A stretch of DNA of 64,000 nt from Leucaena leucocephala (GCA_037074615.1 CM073557.1:9192501-9256500); one strand, 5' to 3'. Positions 1 through 11,559 are shown, counted from the first letter of the stretch. Program-made: numbers and translations. Notes: generated from the letters alone by a model not told the origin.

Positions 1-167
1 TCAAGAGGTCTTTTAGGGTTAAAATGATGGAGATAGGCCCCATAGAATGGAATATGAAGAATAGAAAGTACTATATGCATTCAACAATGAATATGTACCA
101 TGAATTCATGTCTCTAGGGATGTAGCTGTGGTAATTGTGCTAATAAGAGTTGATAATGGTGTCCTCT

Positions 168-822
168 TCACTTCACTTCTCTTCTCTTTTCCTTTTGCTT
201 TCTTTCTCTTGCACTCTCTTTTTTTAGTGCAATATGCTTCTTTTCTCTTCTTTTATTTGGCACCTTATTAATGGAAGTTGTAGCACAATAACACAACAAT
301 AATAAATTTTTGACATGCAAAATACTCAACAAACCTCTTGCAAATGTATTATCTCTATCATTATCATGCAAACTCAATTCATGTTCATCCCTAGTCTCTT
401 TAATAGTACAATCAATGGCATTTAAAGTAGTAAAAGTAGAATTATCAGAAGGAAATTTGATTGCTTCTTTCATGTTGAAGGTTATCACATGCTCACTAAC
501 TTCCATTGTGATGAAACTATGCTTTATATTAATGATGGTCTTGGAAGTTTGGAGGAAAGATCAACCTAGGATCAAAGTGTTGTCATTTACTAACTCATTG
601 GACATGTCCAAAACATAAAAATTAGCTGGAAACACTAAGTCCTTGACCTGCAGTAGAATATCCTCAAGGATTTCCTTAGGATATCTAATTGACCTATAAG
701 CTAACTGGACCACTACGCTTGTGTCTCTAAGATTGTTGATACCTAAAGCTTGATATATCGACTGAGGCATTGCATTAATGATTTCCCCTAGATCTAGTAA
801 TGCTCCCTTAATAGGAACATTT
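168..822 (-). pseudogene. Decayed gypsy protease and following linker region
   Basis: Aspartic protease part of a Ty3/gypsy polyprotein, which would cut Gag and Pol in the virus-like particle. Visible in order: ALLDLG at the active site (family form D-[ST/L]-G), then MPQSIYQALG, a YPKEILEDILLQV strand, FYVLDM and the C-terminal LILG. After LILG there is one in-frame TGA near 545, and the same frame then continues as a post-protease stretch (TFNMKEAIKFPSDN) of the kind that precedes RT in Athila/Tat elements, ending near 168. The frame continues beyond 822 only because solo-LTR bases happen to be open; the real upstream codons resume at 4356, across the insertion. Non-functional: interrupted, one internal stop, RT absent from the window. 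Confidence 0.75.
818..822. repeat. Target-site duplication, left copy (CATTT)
   Basis: Identical to 4356-4360 on the other side of the solo LTR, so the LTR entered here by integrase-mediated insertion. Confidence 0.9.
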
Positions 823-3800
823 TGCAACATCCTTACTTTTATACGTCTTAGGGACCATTTAGTAGCATTTAGAACCACTTACAAGACCTTGGAAGTCCAT
901 TAGGCAAATCTGGAATTTTACTCTTTGTCAGGGTTACTATTCATATGGTATTCCAGATTACGCAATGAATTTTGAAAAATCATAATTAATTCTAGAAAGT
1001 TCGGAATGAAGTGGTTCAAAGAGCTACGTGAAGATAACATCTTGAAATTTAAGGGAAAAATAATTTCCAGACCAAATGATTAGTCAATTGATACAGTTTA
1101 TTCGTTGAAGTTTACTGTTCATTTGGTCAAAAACTCTGGAAACAGATTCTGGTCTCTTATTTTGGAAATTCATTTCTCTTGATACACACATCCAAATGAC
1201 ACGTTCTACCTATGCATTTAAATCTCTGGATGTGTGATACATGCTCATAAAATTTTATGAAATAATTCCTTCATTTGCTAGATCAAATTGAAACCACAAC
1301 AAAACTGCTTCAGGACCTATGTTTTTACCATTTTAGTTTCCTTTATTTTACTTCCAATAATTGTTTCAGCATGCACAAGCCATCAAATAAACTTCTCAAC
1401 ATTCATATACATCATGTACATATGCCATAAGTATTACAATAGTTTCATCACATAAATGGACACCTTACATGGCATTTACGTACATGAACAATTTATAGTA
1501 TATGCTAAAATCTCAATACTTCACTTCCTTTATTCCATTCTTAAGCTCTTCTCCATGCATACCTTTTTCTTCATGCTTGACCTAAATTGGTTGGTTATGG
1601 GAGAGTGAGATTCTAGGGAATCTCAGTAGCAAACATTGCCAGTTAAATATGCAAGATGGATGCTAATGCATGATATGTAAGTTCATTAAACTTTCTTTGA
1701 TTAGTGACATGCTATCATGGTACATACTCTTACATAAAGTGCATGGCCATGGAAAACATGTTATTCACAATACATTGAACATCATTAATCATGTCACAAC
1801 ATCATTCAAATATCATATACACGTCAACACATAAGCATACCACATCAAGCACATAAAGAGGTAAGTTCACTACCTTGCACTTAAACTTTCCTCTTGATCT
1901 TTAACACTTGCTCCCTAGCTTTCCAACCATGAAGCCTTTATGTCAATCACTTCCCAACATCTTCTTGGATTTTCAAGGTCCTAAACACATTCATATTCAT
2001 CACATAATTCATTAGGACCCATGAACTCCAGCAATATTCAAGTCTACTTTATTACATTCTTTATTGTCATAACTTTCTCTAATCTTCACTAATGGGCTTA
2101 GCCTTTGAATCAATTGATGTATTGACTTTACCCTACACAATTTCATATTTTGAATCTTTTATGAGCTTAGAATCATGAAATTCTAGCTCCTTCATCACAT
2201 GCTGTACAGAATCGAAACTGCACTCAATTCTTTCAAAAATTCTCATTTTGATTCCAATACTTCCCATACTTGTTTCTCTACTTTATCCCACACAATTTTT
2301 CATTTTAAAACCATTGGAAGCATCAAAATCATGAAATTTCAATCACTGCTCATGCGTGTGAACAGTAATAGAGAAGGGTTTCAAAAACTACAATCTTGGA
2401 ATTTCAATGCTTTCAAGGTTCAAAACCTTTCCAATCCTACAAAAAATCATCATCTAAATTCAATGGAAACATTAAATCATTGAAATTCAATTTACTTCCC
2501 TCATGAACAGTGCAGACTGAACAGGGCACATCATGGCAAAGTCAAGAATATCAACTTGATTCAACAACCAATCTCTTAACTAGCTTGTTTAAGCTTCAAT
2601 CATATGTTTGTAACTTTAATTTCTTCTTTCCCCTTTCATCTAAGGTCTTTGGGAAGCACCTCCCCTTAGAGAAAACTCAACTTTTCTCCCATGAAAACCC
2701 TAAGTTCAAGCTCCCAAATCAAAGGAAAATAAGTTAGGAGAGATTGCTTACCTTTAATCTCTAGCTTGCTTGAACTTTGGTACCTTGAATCTTCTTTGTC
2801 TTGGCTTGAGTTTTCATTTTGCAAGAGTTTCCCCAAGGTTCCATGAAGCCACGGTTTGCTGCAGAATTGAGGGGGTATTTATAGAAAAATTCCATGGAAA
2901 ATGAATGGCCAAGATTACTTTGTACACTATTTGATCTAATGGCTCATATTTGTTCTTACATCAAGCTTCCAAGCCAACTTGAGATAAATCCACATGAAAA
3001 AAATATTCTCCTCCCCCTTGTCTTGGACGCCAAGTGTGTGGGTGTGTGGGTCCCACCATGTGCAAGCCATAATTCACACTTTATCTCTTTTTTTTCTTTT
3101 CAAAAATTCATAAATTATTCATTATTGGACTTGGGCTCCAAGACAACTCTTGGGACTTAATGGGCTTTCCTAGAACGAAATTTTGGGCTGCCATAGGCCT
3201 TCCTTGGGTCCAATAGCTAATTGGCACAAATCCCAAGGTACTTTTCTTATACCGATGTTCTTAAAATATCCTAATTTTGAAATAAATGCTAGACACCTCT
3301 TTTAATGGTTCTAATATTTTTAGAAATTCATTCTAATATAAAATAAATTCCCTGTAAAGTCTCATAATTTTATGAGACCCAGAAGTCCTGATAAAAATTC
3401 CCTACATTTCCTTTAACCCTTTATCGGTGTCCGATTTTACTTTCATTTCTCAAAGGGCATTATCGTCTTTTCAAACATCATCAGAGTATTCACTGGCTTT
3501 AATTAATCATCTTTATACCATCTTACACATTTTTGTCCTGTCCAAAATGACCATAATACCCTCCATCCATCACTGGTACAATAGGGGACTCCAGGGGCAT
3601 TTTTGTAATTTCGCACTTTTCCTGGACTACTCTGGACTCTGGCCCACATAACTGTCTCATTACTTTATTGGGCTCGTTATGGCGCCATTTGGGCCTTGGT
3701 ATGGGTTCATTGCCTTTATGCCATTTATAGCACAATTCACAATAAATCTCACCCGATCCTATTTATCGAGTATTTTATTTCACCGTAAAATCCCGTAAGT

Positions 3801-4355
3801 CTTCTACAGAATTCCTTTTCTGACTTTGTCAACTTTATAAATTCTTATATTAAATATGGGAATTTCCTATAATATCCCATCTGATTCTGATGTCTAAAGA
3901 ATACTGTAATAATTCTTCTGACTTCATAAATTTATATCAATTAATCGGGACTTCAAATCAAAATTCTGTGTTGCGTTAAATTGACCAGAATAATTTTGTC
4001 TATCTACTGGTAAAATTTGGGTCTGATCTAATTCTGGGCATTTTTGGCCTGTTTTGGCTCAACTTTTTCATAATTATATTTATGCCCCTGAACTTTTGCA
4101 TAATTGCACTTGGGCCCCTGAACTTTTGGCTATTTGCATTTTAGCCCCTTAACTTTTGAAAATTACACTTAAGGGCCCAGCTTTTGTTTCTACTTTCACT
4201 TTTTGCCTTTAACCTTTTCTACTTTTCATTTTAGTCCTTCTCTTCCTTAAAGAATCATCTAACCTTTATTATTTCTTCATATCTTTGTCATAATCCTTTC
4301 CAAGCCTCTTTCCACTATCAGTATTATATCGATAGGGAAAAATTAAGATATGACA
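823..4355 (-). mobile_element. Solo LTR, 3.5 kb, long-LTR gypsy family
   Basis: On the minus strand it starts TGTCATATC at 4355 and ends in GCA at 823, flanked by perfect CATTT duplications. It aligns along its length with the other long LTRs in the window (28396-31434, 61226-64000 and others) and is the most complete copy. No internal region or second LTR is attached, so it is a product of LTR-LTR recombination. Short open frames inside it (around 2199-2737 and 2894-3160) are not conserved as frames in the other copies and are not genes. Confidence 0.88.
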
Positions 4356-4360
4356 CATTT
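4356..4360. repeat. Target-site duplication, right copy (CATTT)
   Basis: Pairs with 818-822. Counting one copy only, the protease reading frame of the host element becomes continuous across the insertion. Confidence 0.9.
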
Positions 4361-5955
4361 CCTATAGTGCATGGGATTGTGTAGGATCCTGGGTCTTGGC
4401 ACTTAACTGGTAATTCAGCCTTAAAGAGTGATGACACATAAGCACTCGCCTGGATTCTCTCAAGAGGCCTAAATTTCTTTTTATCAGCACACAAGTCCTT
4501 CAAAAATTTTGTATATTAAGGGTTTCTCTTGAGGAATTCAACTAACGGGATGTTTATTTCTAACTTATTGTATAAAGTATAAGTATCTTTTGTAAAATTA
4601 GGGTCAATAGTTTTCTTTCCAGCAAAGTAAGAGTTAGGAAAATAGAGATCTTTTATACTTAGCTCCTTACCTTTATGCATAGAGGCTCCTTACTTGCTCG
4701 ACTCTGGCCTCTCCTCAGGTTACTTTCCTTTGTAGACTAGACTTGGTACTACTGTTGCTTCTTCTTGCCGCTCTTATATCTCCACTTGGGCTTGTGAGTT
4801 CTCCTCTTGGACTAGCTTCTTTATTATAAGTTATTATTCTTTAGCACTTTTAAATTTTCCAATTTGCACCTATGGAAGAGATAAATTATCAAATTCAGCA
4901 TCTTCCATATTTTGTTCTAGTGTATCAGTTTCCTTGAAATGCAACTTTCTACCACTTCTGAGGAATATAGCATTTAGACCCCTCAGATTAATGACGGTAT
5001 TCGAAGGTATGTTGCCACTGCTCTTTCCTTGAATGCCACTCATTGTATTAGATACTTGAGTTAAGTAGCATGTGACATCTGCATTTTTGAAACTTAACTC
5101 CTCAAATTTTTTCTGCACATCTGCATTATCCTTCTACATACTTTAGACAATTAAAGTTATGGATACGAACTGACCATCATTATCCTTAAGCTTGTTATCT
5201 ATATTGATCATTCTATGATCCATATTGTTCTTTTGTGCATTCATACTCTTTAACAATTGAGAAGTCTTATATGGCCTTTATGTTAATAAGGTATTAGGAT
5301 GAGTTGGAACTATAGACCTTGCATTATTTTGGTAGTTGCTTGAGGAAGTACTACCTCCTTAGAATTGATTTAGAGTATTGGTCTATCTTATGGTATTGAT
5401 TGTCTCTCCCTTGATACATTGATTCCACTTCTTCATACTGATTGTCACATGTACTAGTAGCATGTATCATTGAACTGCATGATTCACATCTTATAACTAA
5501 GGCTTGTGAAGTATCCACTGCATGAACTTGTTTTGTGGAATGCAGCTATCTTTCAATCAAATTCACCCTCTTCTCCATTATGTTTCCCAGGATGCTATTT
5601 CAGCTAAGATCATATTTGAATTACCCGAAGAAGATGTGGGCATTCTCCTTGGATCCCCTGTCTGATGGTCTTCATTGCCCATTTTCTAGAATAACTCATA
5701 ACTTGCTTGTGGAGTCTTTTCTCTCAAGGATCCATTTGCTATAGCATTCAAGGAAACTTGATTATGAGGAAGTTGACCATCAAATAAAATTTCTACTAAA
5801 TTAGGCATATTATGATTAATATCAGCCATATTCAGTTCAGTTTCAGACTTTGGAATACTAGAGGAGGAACTAGATTTTGCTTCTTCTTCTCTAAATTCCC
5901 TAAATTCTCTCTTTAGTTTCCTAAGTTTTCTCTCAAATTCAGGTTCAAAAAGCAC
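4356..5955 (-). pseudogene. Decayed Athila/Tat-like gag
   Basis: Structural Gag of the interrupted element. It starts near 5955 with a charged segment (FEPEFERKLRKLKREFREF), as at the N-terminus of Athila/Tat Gag. Next comes a CX2CX4HX4C zinc knuckle (CESC, H, C) at 5488-5447, in a neighbouring frame, so at least one frameshift lies before it. A later part at 5118-4870 carries the end-of-Gag signature (SNTVINLRGLNAIFLRSGRK), in the same frame as the start at 5955. The Gag core is shorter than usual, so part of it is probably deleted. Many stops lie between 5690 and 5120. The segment from 4870 to 4356 leads into the protease and holds the conserved stretch just before it. Non-functional. Confidence 0.75.
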
Positions 5956-6065
5956 TCATGGTTCAGTTCTTTTACGCATGCAATGTAAAAACAATGGAGA
6001 ATAATCAATGCAATCAGTCAGAGTCAGTTACAGAAGTTGCACAGCAGAAAATTTTTAGTTAGTCT

Positions 6066-6290
6066 TAACTAAAGTGTGTTTTAGTCGTGACTCAATATCA
6101 CAAAGAGTAGTAGTCATGACTGAAGGTTTTAAATGTCGTGACTGGTTTTCACAAAGTAGTCAAAGTTCACAGAGAAGCAATCAGGTCACAACACAAATGG
6201 TGTTTGGTCATGACTTAAAGTCACATAGAGTAATTATCACGACATAGGTGAGTTTAAGTCTCGACTCATAGTTATAGAGACTAATTTTTT
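6066..6290. repeat. Degenerate GTC-N2-GAC motif array
   Basis: Within about 225 bp the palindromic core GTCGTGAC, GTCATGAC or a one-base variant recurs, interspersed with TCACAGAG or TCACAAAG. Examples are GTCGTGAC near 6083 and 6134 and GTCATGAC near 6112 and 6209. Spacing is irregular at about 20-50 bp. Similar arrays occur at 11220-11520 and 50050-50400, in a different element family. Function unknown. Confidence 0.6.
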
Positions 6291-6429
6291 TATAGAAACT
6301 CAGAAAAGTATAGAATGCAATGCAATTTAAAAACTACTAAAAACTAAAATGCAAACAAAAATAAGAAAAATGACTTAGGTAGCTAATGAAATTGACAAAC
6401 AATTACTATGGAACCAATTACTTGGCTCA

Positions 6430-6444
6430 CTAGCAACAACGCCA
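6430..6444 (-). other. Primer-binding site, tRNA-Asp-like
   Basis: Minus strand TGGCGTTGTTGCTAG, close to the tRNA-Asp-type site TGGCGCCGTTGCCGG used by Athila/Tat elements (three differences). It lies one base inside the LTR end, as expected for first-strand priming. Confidence 0.7.
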
Positions 6445-6445
6445 T

Positions 6446-7210
6446 TGATGAGGATGGATTGTCGTGGTCCGATCCATCAAAATAAAGTTAATTTCACCCA
6501 ATATAATATAGTATAAGGCATAACCCTATCGTTCTTCTCAAGGAGCCTTTTATTTGGAAACCTAGTAGATTGGATGTCAACATCAATAAAAAACCTGAGT
6601 ATGGATAAAATGGTTTTTGGGGTTTTAGTGATTGATGCAATAAAAGTAGGGTGTAAAAAAGTAATTATTTTTGGATTTTGATTAAGATGAAAACGAGTTG
6701 ATTTGTTTGAGAAATATTTATGAAAGACGCTTGATGATGAAAACGTATATATCCTTGCTCTCACATTAAAATTAGAGTTTTGAAATTACTAAGTCTCAAA
6801 GAAAACCTCAATCGATCGATTGAGTTGAAAATCCTAATTTTTCTTAAACCCCTTTGATCAAAGCTGGTTTAAGAACTATTAGCAAACTATGAGAAACCAC
6901 TTAGCGTGTAAGTTGAATTAGATGATAAAAATGCCCTCGAATGGTCGTCAATTGAAAACCCTATATTTCAAGCAATTGAATTAATTAACAACGATCACTG
7001 ATAATAACCCAACTCTCTTAAAATCAAAACTAAAATATTCTATTAAAAATCAAATGTTCAAATCATCCAAATTCAATTACAAAGTCTAATCTAAAAATGA
7101 TCAATCAATATTTAAAACTTGCTAATAAAATGAAAACCTTAGATCTAGCATTAATCATAACATAAGAAGATGTAAATTAGAACAGTAGAACTCCCTACTT
7201 TAGTCCATGA
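6446..7210 (-). repeat. Partial 5' LTR of the Athila/Tat-like element
   Basis: On the minus strand it ends with CATCA just before the primer site. The other end is not reached: element B2 starts at 7211. At least 765 bp remain. An open frame at 6764-6477 is compositional and not a gene. Confidence 0.65.
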
Positions 7211-9701
7211 TGTCAAATTCTAATTTTTCTCTATCTGTATAATGCTGATAGAGGAAAGAGGTTTGGAAAGGATTGTGATGATGATCAAAATAAATAATAA
7301 AGGTTAGATGAGTCTTGAAGGAAGAGAGGGACTAAATTGAAAAGTTTAAAAGTTCTATGGTAGAAAATGAAAGTAGAAAGAAAAGTTGGGCCAAAAGGTG
7401 TAATTACCAAAAGTTAAGGGACTTAAATGTAATTTATCAAAAGTTTAGGGACAAAAATATAATTATGAGAAAGTTAAGCTGGAAAAGGCCTAAAAATGCC
7501 CAAAATCATATTAGACTTAAATTTTACCAATAAGTAGATAAAATTATTTTGATCAGTTTAACGCAATGCATAATTTTGATTTGAGGTCCACATTAATTGA
7601 TATAAATTCCTGAAGTCAGAAAAAATTATCATAATATTTTGATGATCTCAGAATTAGATGAAACTTTATAATAAATTTCTATAATTAACATAAGAATTTA
7701 TAAAATTGACAGAGTTAGAAAAGAAATCATGTAGAATTTTTAGGGGAATTTACAGTGCAATAAAATACCCGATAAATACCTTCAGGAGATATTTCTTGGG
7801 ATTTGTGCCATAAAGGCAATTCACCTATAACAAGGCCTAAAATGACATTCTAGAGGCCCAGTGAGGTGATTGGACAGTTAAGTGGGTCAGAGCCTAGATC
7901 AACCCCAGAAAAGTGCGAAATTATGAAAATGCCCCTATGTTGTCATATGGTACCCGAGATGGATGGAGGGCAGTTTAGATAGATCAAAAATGTCCAAGAA
8001 AGTATAGGGTTGACTAGGTAGAGCTAGTATATACTCTGATGAAGTATAAAGAGGTGTGAAATGACAATTATGCCTTTAGGGTTAATATGGTGTAAGAAAG
8101 TGAACCAAGGGCACTTCCGTTATTTGCCAAGGGATCTATAATTAAGTACTAATCTAGTACAAGGGTGTCATTGGTAGGAAGAAGTCAAATATTGGATTTA
8201 AGGTCAGAAAGCATATTGTGAAATCTCAGAAAGATTAGAATCAAAATGAGAATTTTTGAAAGAAAAGAGGGTGTTATGTAATTCTATGTAGAACAGTGCA
8301 TAGGAGCTGTAATTTCATGATTATAAGATCATAAATGGATTCAAAAGATGAAATTGTGTAGGGTAAAGTCAAGACACTAATTGGTTCAAGGGCCAAGTTA
8401 ATTAGTGAAGCTTAGAGAAAGTTATGTTAGTAAAGAGTTTATCAAGGTTAGCGTTGAACATTGTTAGAGTTCATGGTGCTAATGAATTATGTGATGAATA
8501 TGAATGTATTTAGGACCTTGAAACATCCAAGAATATGGTTGGGAAGTGATTAATCGAAAGGCTTCATGGTTGGAAAGCTAGGGAGCAAGTGCAAAAGATC
8601 AAGAGAAAAGCTTAAGTGCAAGGTAGTAGACTTACCTCTTTATGTGCTTGATATGGTATGATTATATGTTGACATGTATATGATATTTGAATGATGTTGT
8701 GACATGATAAATGATGTTGAATGTATTGTGAATAACATGTTTTCCATGGCCATGCACTTTTATGCAAAAGTATATAGCTTGATGGCATGTCACTAATTAA
8801 AGAAAGTTTAATGAAATCACATATCATGCATTTGCATCCATCTTGCATATTTAAGTGGTAATATTTGCTACTGAGATTTTCTAGAATCTTACCCTCCCAT
8901 AACCAACCATAATAGGTTATTCATGATGGAAGAATCATGTTTGGTACATGAGCTAAGGAATGGAAGAGGAAGAGTAGACAAGTGATGGCATGCATGTATG
9001 TTAGCCTTTTTATGTAATGTTATGTAATATCCATTATATATAAAGAAAATGTATGAAAGAATAAAGGCAAAACCCCATGATGTATATGAATGCATGAAAG
9101 GAAAAAGAGATGGTTTATGCATGCTGGAACAATTATTGAAAGTGAAAGAGAGGAAACTGAAATGGTAAAAACGTAGGTCCTAAATCAGTTTTCTTGTGGC
9201 TTCAATTTGTCCTAGCAAATGAAGGAATTTATTCATGAACTTTTATGAGCACGTGTTGCACATCCAGATATTTAAATTTATAGGTAACACGCCTCATTTG
9301 GATATTTATATCAAGAGAAATGAATTTCCAAAGTTAGGAGAATGAATTTGGAATTTCCAGAATTTGCCATATAAACAATAAAAATTAACGATTTAACTGT
9401 ATCAATTGGCAAAGTAAATGTCCAAATTTATATTTTGCACCTAAATAGCTATGAAAGAGATTCAATTATAAATTTGGATCACCTCCATAAGATTTTTCTA
9501 CAATTAGTTATGAATTTTTAAAGTTGGACTATAAATCTGGAAATCACCAAATGAACAGTAACTGAGATGTAAATTTTAAAATTTTAATTTTTGGGCTAAT
9601 GTAAAGTTTTAAAATTTTAATTTTTAGGCTAATGTAATACTTTTGGTAATCAAATATGCTTTCAAATACATACTCTAAGGTGGCAAAAGTAGGATGTTTT
9701 A
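7211..9701 (+). repeat. Left LTR of B2
   Basis: Starts TGTCAAATTC and ends GATGTTTTA just before the primer site. It is about 0.8 kb shorter than its partner: at about 8233-8238 the text jumps from the middle to the later part of the LTR at a shared ATTAG, so the middle third is deleted. Open frames on the minus strand (8612-8848, 8889-9122) recur in 21416-21658 simply because the LTR recurs. Confidence 0.85.
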
Positions 9702-9704
9702 TTT

Positions 9705-9716
9705 TGGTATAAGAGC
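9705..9716 (+). other. Primer-binding site (initiator Met tRNA type) of B2
   Basis: TGGTATAAGAGC, one difference from the canonical TGGTATCAGAGC, three bases after the LTR end. Confidence 0.75.
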
Positions 9717-10278
9717 AAAAGGTTCTGGTATTGATATAAAATAAAGTTTAAGCACAAAACAAAGGTTCTTATGCAAGATAAACTTGCTCTGATTGGGAAA
9801 CAAAGAATGTAGCGGTTACCTAAGGCCCAATTAAGGTTGAGTTAGTAATGGGTTACTTGTTCACAGTCTAATTAAGACTATGAATTGGTGATGAATGCTC
9901 TAGGGAAATGGAGTGTTGAGGCTTAATGAGAGATACCTTTGTGCTTGTTGGTGATCCAGGAGGATAAGGGAAAACTTAAAAGTATGAATGGCATAGAGAT
10001 GTGAGCCAGACCCTTTCTCAGTTAGCTGAAAGAAAGTAGCTGACTCAGTTATGGATTACAGTGAGGCCAAGGACACATAAGTCATTCAGGCTAGGGACAC
10101 AGAAGTCTTACAGGCGATGGGAGATGTTATGATAGAATGAATATAGCCTAGTTAAGGTGAAATGACCTGATATGATAAGTTATCTCTGATTCCTGAATTG
10201 ATAAATATGATCTTGGAGATGTAAGCTAAAGATCAATAGCCTCAGAAATTTCTCGAGGATTAATAGAAAGAGATATAA
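9717..10278 (+). other. B2 leader without open frame
   Basis: No gene seen. The segment around 9900-10200 has counterparts in D (beside both ends of the copia insertion) and in E (around 24950). At 10138-10142 it preserves the uninterrupted version of the site into which copia inserted in D. Confidence 0.6.
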
Positions 10279-10923
10279 TATGAGTTTGTGGGAGTGCCCT
10301 CTAACCCTGATATAAGTCATATTCCTCCTATAAGAGGACAATTTACGGCTGAGGAAGCTGAGTACTAGTACTAAATTATAGGTAGACTAGATATTATTCC
10401 TCATCCACTAGAGTTTTAGGATAGATTTTCTTTGAGTAATATACAATAGTCCCTTAATCCAGAGATTCAGTCAGAGTCTATGATAGTCCCTATCCATTCT
10501 TAAAGTCTAGGAATATGTTATTTTATAGAGAAAAATCAGTGTGATATTCCAGGTCGTAGTCAACCCTAGCCTTCTTTACTAATGATAGATAATGTGGACC
10601 ATATCAGTCTCAAGAAAGCTGTGGAAAGTGAATTACTCAGTCTAGGTCAAGGGATGGATAGAAGTAGAGATCAAGAGTAGCCATTTTACCTGCAGTTCCT
10701 CAATGCCGTGGCAGGAATGATAAACAGATATATAATAGATGGCATTGACCTGAATCAAGGTTATACTCTAGAAGACTGGCATGAAATGGTAGTAAGTCAA
10801 ATACTGCCATATACCCTTACATGACATGTAGAGTTAAATGAGTTGTTGGTAAATGATATGCCAATTGTTATACAGGGGTGGCACTTCTGTATGTAGAAGT
10901 ATGTGCAGTTTATGATTCTCTAG
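10279..10923 (+). pseudogene. Unidentified decayed reading frame upstream of gag (B2 copy)
   Basis: A single frame of 214 codons with no frameshift, broken only by scattered stop codons (TAG, TAA, TGA). Recognisable stretches include YEFVGVPSNPD near the start, INRYIIDGIDLNQGYTLEDW and ILPYTLT further on, and IQGWHF near the end. The same frame occurs in B3 (31682-32161) and, with small frameshifts, in D (51335-50693). Where copies differ at a stop, the other copy has a sense codon one C-to-T or G-to-A change away (CAA/TAA, CAG/TAG, TGG/TGA). It lies after the primer site and before the gag-like remnant. I do not recognise the protein. It could be an N-terminal gag extension or an accessory reading frame. 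Confidence 0.55.
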
Positions 10924-11219
10924 AAAAGAATGTAAAAGAGTTGAGGGTAATATAAATAGTGTAAAGTAATTACATAAATGTATGATAGTTACGATGTACC
11001 CCGAATATGTAGTGTACATGTATATAATGTATGTACAAATGTTATACTGATATGAAATATGAGTTTTTATGTGATATAATAAAATGATAGTTGGTTGAAC
11101 ATCCATGTGAATATGTTCCCAATTTAATGTGATTATAATATATAGATATGAATGAGTTTCAATTGACTCAAATTCATCAAAGTCAAGAACATGAGAAGTG
11201 AATGTTTAGAAAAAGTTAT

Positions 11220-11520
11220 GGCTAGGTCACGATGTGAAGCAGTTAGGTCACAACTAGAAGTTCCAGAGAAGTTAAGTTGCGATAAGTTAAGCCACAGGCC
11301 AAGACAAATATTTACAGAAGCTTTTGGTAGTGACGAGTAAAGACTATTGGTCATGACAGGAAGTCCCAGAGCTTTCAGGTCATGACAGAACATGACTTAT
11401 GGTCACAACTAAAGAACACAGAGCTGTCAAGTCATGATGAGTAAGTAGAGATGGACATAACTAAAGTTTATAAAGAATATGGGTCGCGACTAGCTAGTAC
11501 TCAGGTTGCGACTAGAATGC
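11220..11520 (+). repeat. Degenerate GTC-N2-GAC motif array (B2 copy)
   Basis: About eleven variants of GTCATGAC, GTCACGAT, GTCGCGAC and GTTGCGAC in 300 bp, interspersed with CACAGAG or CCAGAG. It sits between the unknown frame and the gag-like remnant. Its counterpart in D is at 50050-50400. Confidence 0.6.
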
Positions 11521-11559
11521 ACAGAGACCTAATGACAATAATGAAGATGTCAACCTCAC

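Larger units (their letters stand above)
5956..6445 (-). other. Leader between primer site and gag
   Basis: Untranslated leader of the Athila/Tat-like element, about 490 bp, with no open frame of note. It holds the GTCRTGAC-type motif array listed separately. Confidence 0.6.
1..7210 (-). mobile_element. Athila/Tat-like Ty3/gypsy element, partial, interrupted
   Basis: Read on the minus strand, from high to low coordinates: a partial LTR (7210 to 6446), a tRNA-Asp-like primer-binding site (about 6444 to 6430), a leader, a decayed gag frame (5955 to 4356), then protease and the segment behind it (822 to 168). A solo LTR of another family (823-4355) cuts it inside the protease region. RT, RNase H, integrase and the 3' LTR would lie left of position 1 and are not seen; bases 1-167 hold no recognisable domain. 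The LTR is cut off at 7210 by element B2. Assignment to Athila/Tat is inferred from the gag style and the primer site. Confidence 0.75.

Noticed and set aside
6477..6764. 95-codon minus-strand frame
   Set aside because: Located in the partial LTR of the Athila-like element; low-complexity composition, no domain.
8889..9122. Similar short minus-strand frames at 8889-9122 and 21416-21658
   Set aside because: They are the same LTR segment in two copies; conservation reflects LTR identity, not coding.
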